Notes under the pieces: generated by a model
Told to the model about the DNA's origin: nothing
The model's input: the letters and a program-made list of their open reading frames with translations, nothing else
Databases searched by the model: none
Shown: positions 1 through 5,342 of the stretch, one piece after another
How positions within the stretch are numbered: position 1 is the first letter of the stretch
Layout: each line of letters begins with the position of its first letter
Position numbers and translations under genes: made by a program
DNA from: Acidimicrobiaceae bacterium
GTDB taxonomy: Bacteria > Actinomycetota > Acidimicrobiia > Acidimicrobiales > RAAP-2
Direction: 5' to 3'
DNA: 7,531 nucleotides
Assembly (NCBI GenBank): GCA_003164275.1
Contig: PLSY01000127.1
Coordinates: 1-7,531 of the forward strand

Positions 1-1314
1 GCCATTGCCCTTCTGGCTAAGTTCCAATCATTCGGCATCATGTTGGTGGCGGGCATTGTGGTCGGTGCGCTTCAGGCGCTAGCCACCTTCAAGTCCGCCA
101 ACCTGCAGAGTGCCACCCATCTGACCGGCTGGAGCGACGCGCTCCCGTTGATCGTGATCGTCGGTGCGGTGCTCATCGGGGGGAGGGGAATAGCGGCCAA
201 AGGAGCGCGTATCGAACCGCCGTTTCCCGATGCTCCAGTGGTCCGACATCCCTTCATCGGCACGGGGGCCGTTGCGGTCATCGCCGTGGGCTGGATTCTG
301 CTCGTGCCGAGCTGGTTGGTGGACCCAACGACGGTATCGATCATCTCGTTCATCTGGGCTCTTTCGGTCGTGGTGGTGACCGGGTACGCCGGGCAGATCT
401 CCCTGGCCCAACTCTCCTTTGCCGGCTTGGGAGCCTTCATCGCGGCAAAATCAGCGGTGGTGTGGCATTTGCCGTTCCCGGTTCCCGTCCTGGTCGGCGG
501 GCTGGTGGCCATGGTCATCGCCCTGGCTGTTGGAGCGCCGTCACTTCGTGTACGCGGGCTTAATCTCGCAGTGATCACCCTAGGGATCGCCATGGTGGCC
601 GACGTCATGTTCTTCGCAGATGTCAGTGTGACCGGAGGCCAGAATGGCATTCCCATTCCTGCTGCCAAATTCCTTGGGATCAATCTGAACGATTTGACCC
701 ATGCGCGCTCTTACAGCATCGCCGCTCTGGTCATCGCAGTGCTGCTCGGGTTCGGTGTTGCCATGCTCAGGAAGACCTCCGTCGCGACCCGAATGTTGGC
801 GATCCGATCCAACGAACGTGGCGCCGCGGCTTCCGGGATCTCGGCCGCCCGGACAAAGTTGATCGCCTTCATGATCGGTGGCTTCATCGCTGGTGCCGGA
901 GGCGCCATGGAGGCCTACCGGGAGTTGCAGATCAACTGGACGAACTTCTCGTTCACCTTCAGCCTGTTGCTGGTCGGCTATGCCTATCTGGGCGGCATCA
1001 CCTCGATTTCCGGCGCCATCGCTGCAGGAATCCTCCTCAGTGGCGGGATCGTGACAGCCATCTTCAACTTCCAGGGCAACGCTGAGCAGATCGTCGGTGT
1101 GATCGGTGGCGTCGGCGTGATCCTGATCGTCCTCTTCCATCCGGAGGGGATCGGAGCACTGCCGAGACAGCTCGTGGGTGCGCTGGCCAGGCTTCGGCAC
1201 CGCCCCGACGATCCGACCAGCACGAAGGAGCTGCCGGTCGAGCTGGGGGTGGCGGAGTCGCTGTCCCCGTCCAGCGCCCGCGGAACCGCGACCGTGGATG
1301 TGGCGTCCACGTGA
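1..1314 (+). CDS. LivH-LivM fused branched-chain-amino-acid-type ABC permease, 5' partial
   Basis: Membrane permease of a HAAT-family (Liv-type) ABC importer. The frame is open from base 1, so the gene begins upstream; the ATG at 40 lies inside the reading frame and is not the true start. The first ~60 residues (two hydrophobic segments, ending near GGRG) resemble the C-terminal end of LivH. A hydrophilic, proline-rich linker follows, then a complete LivM-like domain with about eight hydrophobic segments. LivM hallmarks are TGYAGQISLAQ (about bases 379-411) and the cytoplasmic coupling loop with AIRSNERGAAASGIS (about 799-843), where the ATPases dock. The tail after about base 1180 is hydrophilic and low in complexity. 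The stop overlaps the LivG start by four bases (GTGA), so the two are probably translationally coupled. The substrate is unknown: Liv-type systems carry amino acids, amides, urea and aromatic acids. The periplasmic-type binding protein is not in the window. Confidence 0.88.
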   Translation, partial: AIALLAKFQSFGIMLVAGIVVGALQALATFKSANLQSATHLTGWSDALPLIVIVGAVLIGGRGIAAKGARIEPPFPDAPVVRHPFIGTGAVAVIAVGWILLVPSWLVDPTTVSIISFIWALSVVVVTGYAGQISLAQLSFAGLGAFIAAKSAVVWHLPFPVPVLVGGLVAMVIALAVGAPSLRVRGLNLAVITLGIAMVADVMFFADVSVTGGQNGIPIPAAKFLGINLNDLTHARSYSIAALVIAVLLGFGVAMLRKTSVATRMLAIRSNERGAAASGISAARTKLIAFMIGGFIAGAGGAMEAYRELQINWTNFSFTFSLLLVGYAYLGGITSISGAIAAGILLSGGIVTAIFNFQGNAEQIVGVIGGVGVILIVLFHPEGIGALPRQLVGALARLRHRPDDPTSTKELPVELGVAESLSPSSARGTATVDVAST

Positions 1315-2066
1315 CCGTGGCAGCGATGGACCCAACTCAGGCTCAGATGGTTGACGGAGACGTGCTATTGGAGGTGACCGGCTTGTCGGTCTCCTTCGGT
1401 GGGGTGGTTGCCGTCAACAATGTGGACCTGAGGATCCGACAGGGATCACTGCACGGCATCATCGGGCCGAATGGTGCGGGCAAGAGCACGCTGATCGATG
1501 CCATCACCGGATTTGAGTCACCCTCGGCCGGGAGCATCAAGTTCTTGGGCCAGGAAGTGCGTCGTGTCGCCCCGCACATTCGGGCCCGCCGAGGCCTCAC
1601 TCGCACCTTCCAGAATCTTGAGCTGTACCTCGAGCTGACGGTGGCGGAGAACCTCGAGGCTGCGGCCGACGCTTCCAAGCGGGGAACACCGGAGTGGCAC
1701 GACCACGTCGTGGCCATGTTCGATCTCGAATCGGTCCTGTCCTCGAAGGCGCAAGAACTGTCCCACGGGCGCAGGAGGATTGTGACCCTGGCACGCTCAT
1801 TGGTCACTCGACCGGTACTGCTCATCCTGGATGAGCCGGCGGCTGGCCTCGATACCCACGAGACCGAAGCGCTCGCCTACAGCCTCCGCCAGATCGTCCA
1901 CGAAGGTGTGACTGTGGCTCTCGTCGATCACGATATGTCACTGGTCATGGGGGAGTGCCATGTCGTCACCGTACTGGAGGAAGGCTCAGTTCTGGCCGAA
2001 GGCCCACCCAGCGAGATCGTGGCCAATGAACACGTGCGACGGGTCTACCTTGGCGGTGAGAGCTGA
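1311..2066 (+). CDS. livG: LivG-type ABC transporter ATP-binding protein
   Basis: Cytoplasmic ATPase subunit that pairs with LivF to drive the fused permease encoded just upstream. The 251 residues show Walker A GPNGAGKST (52-60), the Q-loop in RTFQNLELY (Q101), signature LSHGRRR (150-156), Walker B LLILDEP (170-176), D-loop GLD (179-181) and switch histidine H207 in LVDHDM. RTFQN followed by a 'T/VxENL' segment is typical of LivG. The signature reads SHGRR rather than SGGQ, a variant I associate with some Liv-type ATPases. The chosen start is GTG at 1311, which overlaps the permease stop; ATG at 1326 is a possible alternative, and neither has a strong Shine-Dalgarno sequence. The family call is firm, but the symbol rests on homology and does not fix the substrate. 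Confidence 0.9.
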   Translation: MTVAAMDPTQAQMVDGDVLLEVTGLSVSFGGVVAVNNVDLRIRQGSLHGIIGPNGAGKSTLIDAITGFESPSAGSIKFLGQEVRRVAPHIRARRGLTRTFQNLELYLELTVAENLEAAADASKRGTPEWHDHVVAMFDLESVLSSKAQELSHGRRRIVTLARSLVTRPVLLILDEPAAGLDTHETEALAYSLRQIVHEGVTVALVDHDMSLVMGECHVVTVLEEGSVLAEGPPSEIVANEHVRRVYLGGES

Positions 2067-2773
2067 TGCTGTTGGAAGTCGAGGGACTCCATGCTGGGTA
2101 CCGGGGTGTCACCGTGGTCCGGGATCTCAATCTGTCTGTTGGCGAGGGGCAGATCGTCGCCCTTCTCGGACCGAATGGCGCCGGCAAGACGACCACATTG
2201 CTGACCATCGCCGGTTACCTCCCGTCGATCTCGGGGTCGATGCTGTTCGCCGGCTCCTCGACGAATCGGAAACCGGCCTATCGACTCGCCCGTAGTGGCG
2301 TGGCAACGATCAATGAGGATCGCGGGCTGATGGGCTCGCTCACGGTGCTCGAAAGCCTCGCCCTGGTACGCAGCCCGCGCCGCAATCCTTTTGAACTGTT
2401 CCCCGAATTGGAGGTGCTCAAGAATCGCCGCTCGGGACTCCTATCCGGAGGGGAGCAGCAGATGCTGGCTCTGGCCAGGGCATTCTCGAGCGAGCCGAAG
2501 CTCCTGCTGGTCGACGAGCTCTCACAGGGTCTGGCCCCTCTCGTCGTCGGTCGCCTCCTCAATGCCCTGGTGCAAGCCAAGGAGGAGTGGGGAGCGGCAG
2601 TCGTACTCGTCGAGCAGAACGTCTCCGATGCGTTACACGTCGCAGATCGGGGATACGTCCTGAGCCATGGCCGCGTGGTGATCGACGATCAGCCAGCGTC
2701 GGAGCTCCTCAACAATCGCGTCCTCCTCGAGTCGTCCTACCTCGGGACGGCCGCAACAGAGCGTGAATCATGA
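2066..2773 (+). CDS. livF: LivF-type ABC transporter ATP-binding protein
   Basis: Second ATPase of the Liv-type importer, 235 residues, the usual LivF length. Walker A is GPNGAGKTT (35-43), signature LSGGEQQ (126-132), Walker B LLLVDEL (146-152) followed by SQGLAP, and the H-loop position is Q184 in LVEQN, as is normal for LivF. The loop after helix 1 reads INEDRGL, where many LivF proteins have VPEGR. The ATG overlaps the LivG stop by one base (TGATG), and GGTGAG at 2055-2060 sits five bases upstream as a ribosome binding site. The short, compact form (no C-terminal extension) and the third position in the permease-LivG-LivF order support the assignment. This is the last importer gene; 87 bases separate it from the P450. 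Confidence 0.9.
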   Translation: MLLEVEGLHAGYRGVTVVRDLNLSVGEGQIVALLGPNGAGKTTTLLTIAGYLPSISGSMLFAGSSTNRKPAYRLARSGVATINEDRGLMGSLTVLESLALVRSPRRNPFELFPELEVLKNRRSGLLSGGEQQMLALARAFSSEPKLLLVDELSQGLAPLVVGRLLNALVQAKEEWGAAVVLVEQNVSDALHVADRGYVLSHGRVVIDDQPASELLNNRVLLESSYLGTAATERES

Positions 2774-2847
2774 CGTGCCCCATGACATCGCGTCCTTCGC
2801 ATGGGCCACGGCTCTATTGGTCCATTCCGCTTCCGCCTTCAACCACT

Positions 2848-2854
2848 GGGAGAG
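2848..2854 (+). promoter_or_regulatory. Ribosome binding site for the P450 gene
   Basis: GGGAGAG lies six bases before the ATG at 2861. It favours that start over the in-frame ATG at 2801, which would add 20 residues that look like no P450 N-terminus. The 87-base spacer 2774-2860 shows no convincing -35/-10 pair or strong hairpin, so co-transcription from the importer genes remains possible. Confidence 0.65.
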
Positions 2855-2860
2855 TGCCCC

Positions 2861-4069
2861 ATGCCAACCTTTAATCCGATCACGGACAATGTGCCGGAGC
2901 CCTGGCCGCTCCTGGCCGAGGACCGGGCCAAGTGCCCCTTTCACCAGATTGCCGACGGCATGTACGAGGCACTGACCTACGACACGGTGACTGAGATCTA
3001 CCGCAACCACCAGGTGTGGTCGAGCAAGCTGGGTGTCGATGTGGCTGGCGAGAAGCAGGCGGGCCAACAGATTCTCTCGTTTGCCGACCCACCGGAGCAC
3101 ACCCGGCAGCGTCGATTGCTGGTCAAGTCCCTCTCGCCGGCCCGAATGGACGCCATGGTCCCCCGGATCCAACAGGTCATGGACGACCTGATCGATGAGT
3201 TCCCTGCTGCGGGAGGGTCCTTTGACCTGTTCGACAAGGTCGCCAACCTCTTGCCGGCGCAGATGATCCATGATCTGCTCGGGATTCCGGAGGAGTCCCG
3301 GAGCGGCCTACTCCGGTGGACCAACCTCGAAGTGGCCGCGGCCACTGCCTTCGATCAGACGCCGTACAAGAAGGACATGGAGGAGTATCTGGCCTTCCTG
3401 ACCAACCTGGTCCGGGAGCGCAAGGCCGATCCGGAGGAGCACGACGATCTGGTCTCCCTCCTGGTCGACGCGGAGATCGACAAGGAGGTTCTGTTGGAGA
3501 CCGAGGTGGTCTGGATGCTGAAGTTCCTCCTGAGCGCGGGAGCCGACACCACGAAGGGGGCGGTGACGAACGCCGTCTATGCCCTCGAGACCCATCCAGA
3601 GGAGAAGGCCCGCTACCTCGAAGACATCGATGGGCTGGTCGACACGTTCGTGGAAGAAGGTCTGCGCTTCGACGGGCCGGTAAAAGGGCTTCTACGAACG
3701 GCCAAGACCGACACGGCCCTCGGGGACATCCCGGCTCCGGAGGGCACCCAGGTCTACAACTGCTTCGCTTCCGCCAATCACGACCCGGCGGTCTACGAGA
3801 ATGCCGATGCGTTCTCCCTCGAGCGTGACTACACCGACATCCCACCGCATTTGTCGTTCGGCACCGGCGTGCACCACTGCCTTGGCATGAACCTTGCCCG
3901 CCACGAGTTGAGCGTGATGCTGGCGACCCTCTACAAGAGGCTCCCTGGTCCCCGTCTCGCAGATGGCTTCACTCCCGGGCCGGTTCCCGCATTGATGTGG
4001 CGTCATTGGGATTCGATGGAGCTGTCCTACGACGGCCCCGTCCTCCCAAGGACCTCGCCGGTCCACTAG
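2861..4069 (+). CDS. Cytochrome P450 (soluble bacterial class I type)
   Basis: Heme-thiolate monooxygenase of 402 residues, the usual size for soluble actinobacterial CYPs, without a signal peptide or membrane anchor. Motifs appear in order: C-helix DPPEHTRQRR (76-85, with H80 and R84 of HxxxR), I-helix oxygen-activation motif AGADTT (226-231, acid-alcohol pair D229/T230), K-helix ExxR (E266-R269), and heme loop FGTGVHHCLG (333-342) with C340 as the axial thiolate ligand. All catalytic landmarks are intact. The neighbouring ferredoxin, seven bases downstream, is its probable electron donor; no reductase gene is present here. The C-terminal ~15 residues after the last strand are unremarkable. 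The CYP family and substrate cannot be assigned by eye. Company with lipid- or terpenoid-like partner genes hints at a hydrophobic substrate, which is inference only. Confidence 0.95.
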   Translation: MPTFNPITDNVPEPWPLLAEDRAKCPFHQIADGMYEALTYDTVTEIYRNHQVWSSKLGVDVAGEKQAGQQILSFADPPEHTRQRRLLVKSLSPARMDAMVPRIQQVMDDLIDEFPAAGGSFDLFDKVANLLPAQMIHDLLGIPEESRSGLLRWTNLEVAAATAFDQTPYKKDMEEYLAFLTNLVRERKADPEEHDDLVSLLVDAEIDKEVLLETEVVWMLKFLLSAGADTTKGAVTNAVYALETHPEEKARYLEDIDGLVDTFVEEGLRFDGPVKGLLRTAKTDTALGDIPAPEGTQVYNCFASANHDPAVYENADAFSLERDYTDIPPHLSFGTGVHHCLGMNLARHELSVMLATLYKRLPGPRLADGFTPGPVPALMWRHWDSMELSYDGPVLPRTSPVH

Positions 4070-4076
4070 CTCTTCT

Positions 4077-4337
4077 ATGTCGGAACCATCCGAAGCTGCA
4101 CCGCTGACCACGGAAGGGACTGGCGGGGAGGTCGCCGTACGTATCGACCACGATATGTGCAGCGGGACCCGCAACTGCGAACGCCACTATGGCGAGGTCT
4201 TCGTGGTCGACCACGGCAAGGCCTGGATCAGAGGTGATACGGATTGGCCGCATGTGGATGTCCTCCGCCTGCGGGAGGCCGAAGCCGCGTGTCCGTGGTC
4301 GGCCATTGAAATCGATAGCTCCAGTCCGAAGGGATAG
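4077..4337 (+). CDS. Small [3Fe-4S]-type ferredoxin, P450 redox partner
   Basis: An 86-residue single-cluster ferredoxin. The cysteine pattern is C28-x5-C34-x37-C72-P, which matches P450-associated ferredoxins of the CXX?XXC...CP type, where the '?' position lacks a fourth cysteine and a three-iron cluster is expected. Here the variable position is T31 (CSGTRNC). The first ~17 residues are a polar, probably disordered extension before the VAVRIDHDMC strand. The gene starts seven bases after the P450 stop with no clear Shine-Dalgarno sequence, so it is probably translated by coupling with the P450. Position and type make it the likely electron donor to the P450; a NAD(P)H-dependent ferredoxin reductase must be encoded elsewhere. 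Cluster type is predicted from motif and not demonstrated. Confidence 0.9.
   Translation: MSEPSEAAPLTTEGTGGEVAVRIDHDMCSGTRNCERHYGEVFVVDHGKAWIRGDTDWPHVDVLRLREAEAACPWSAIEIDSSSPKG
4328..4334 (+). promoter_or_regulatory. Ribosome binding site for the DUF7064/7065-like gene
   Basis: GAAGGGA, inside the last codons of the ferredoxin gene, lies six bases before the GTG at 4341. It supports GTG 4341 over the internal ATG at 4353 as the start of the next gene. Confidence 0.55.
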
Positions 4338-4340
4338 ACC

Positions 4341-5342
4341 GTGACCGAAACCATGTTCCGAATGTTCTCCCACAAAGACGAGGGCGCCCACGAACCGAGC
4401 GATGATCCATTGTGGCAGGAGAGCCTGGTGATGGTCTGGCTCGATGCCGAAACGGGGATCGGCGGAAGCCACCGAATCGGCCACGAAGTCAATCAGTGTC
4501 TGGCCAATGCGTGGTGTGGGGTCATGACGGACGAAGGCCTCCGGTTTCGGGGAAATCCCACGGACCTTCCACTGACCCCCGAGGATCGTGCCGTCGACCA
4601 CTACTCAGCCGGTGCGTATGCATTCGACTTCGGAGAGACCGGGGGGATCTACACCGTTGACACGCCTGACTGTCAGCTCGAGCTCGCCTTCGAGGACTTC
4701 TACACGCCTTGCGACGCATGGGACCGAAAGCACGAATCGACAGTCGGCTCCAACATCGGTGTGAGCAACCATTTCGAAGTGGCCGGTCGGGTGAGCGGCA
4801 CGGCTCGGCTCGGCGATCGAACCTATGACATCGAGGGCCTGTGCCAACGTGATCACTCCTGGGGGCCGCGTGACTGGTCGAAGTCGGCTGGCACCCGCTG
4901 GTGCTCGGGGTCGTTCGGGCGTGAGCTCTCCTTTACCGGCACCATCGCCCAGGGGATGGACTACAACGTCCTCATGGGTGGGGTCGTCGTACGCGGTGAC
5001 GAGGTGATCCCAGCGGACCACGTCGACTCCTGTGTGTTGCTCGAACCTGACGGAATGAGTGTTCGGGGCGCCTCGGTGACGTGGGAGCTCCGGGACGGCT
5101 CAACCCTCGAGATCTCCTGCGAACCACTCGATGGCGTGGTCTTCAACATCCACGATCGGATCGGGCAGGTCGATTCGATCTGCCGGGTCACGGACGCCGA
5201 TGGAAACGTCGGATTCTGCGACCTTCTGGTGTGGAACGGACTGCGGCGCACGGCCCCGATACTCGCCTCATTCGGAGCAAACTTCGAGGAGGGACTGTCG
5301 CGGCGGCCCGACGTGAACCGGAAACCCTGGCCGTCGCATTGA
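4341..5342 (+). CDS. DUF7064/DUF7065-like protein (CrtC/AttH-like, lipocalin-type fold suspected)
   Basis: A 333-residue protein with no signal peptide or membrane segment, rich in beta-prone stretches. The N-terminus (HEPSDDPLWQES, then a GIGGSHRIG segment) and the conserved QRDHSWGPRDW motif at 169-179 are what I recognise from the DUF7064/DUF7065 group, which is distantly related to hydroxyneurosporene synthase (CrtC) and AttH-type lipocalin-fold proteins. Members often sit near genes of lipid, terpenoid or aromatic metabolism, and their reaction is mostly unknown. The charged/aromatic cluster in the motif (R170, D171, H172, W174, R177, D178, W179) is a plausible active or binding site. 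The gene starts three bases after the ferredoxin stop and overlaps the next start by four bases (TTGA), so it belongs to the P450 operon. Domain names are from memory of the motif; the exact function is not assignable. Confidence 0.65.
   Translation: MTETMFRMFSHKDEGAHEPSDDPLWQESLVMVWLDAETGIGGSHRIGHEVNQCLANAWCGVMTDEGLRFRGNPTDLPLTPEDRAVDHYSAGAYAFDFGETGGIYTVDTPDCQLELAFEDFYTPCDAWDRKHESTVGSNIGVSNHFEVAGRVSGTARLGDRTYDIEGLCQRDHSWGPRDWSKSAGTRWCSGSFGRELSFTGTIAQGMDYNVLMGGVVVRGDEVIPADHVDSCVLLEPDGMSVRGASVTWELRDGSTLEISCEPLDGVVFNIHDRIGQVDSICRVTDADGNVGFCDLLVWNGLRRTAPILASFGANFEEGLSRRPDVNRKPWPSH

Noticed and set aside
580..1335. A 251-codon open frame on the minus strand opposite the permease
   Set aside because: It lies entirely over the LivM transmembrane domain, has a compositionally odd hydrophilic translation and no motif; it is a shadow of the plus-strand gene.
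2801..2860. P450 start at ATG 2801
   Set aside because: No ribosome binding site precedes it and the extra 20 residues resemble no P450 leader; ATG 2861 has GGGAGAG at a good distance.
2774..2860. A promoter for the P450 operon in the LivF/P450 spacer
   Set aside because: No convincing -35/-10 pair with proper spacing could be found by eye, so none is annotated.
3177..3845. A 222-codon minus-strand frame opposite the P450
   Set aside because: Low-complexity Arg/Pro/Ser translation; the plus strand carries all P450 motifs in frame.
5081..5338. N-terminal extension of the phosphohistidine protein back to 5081
   Set aside because: It overlaps the conserved C-terminal half of the upstream gene in another frame, and its translation is arginine-rich and unlike the family N-terminus, which fits a start near YTRAN after TTG 5339.
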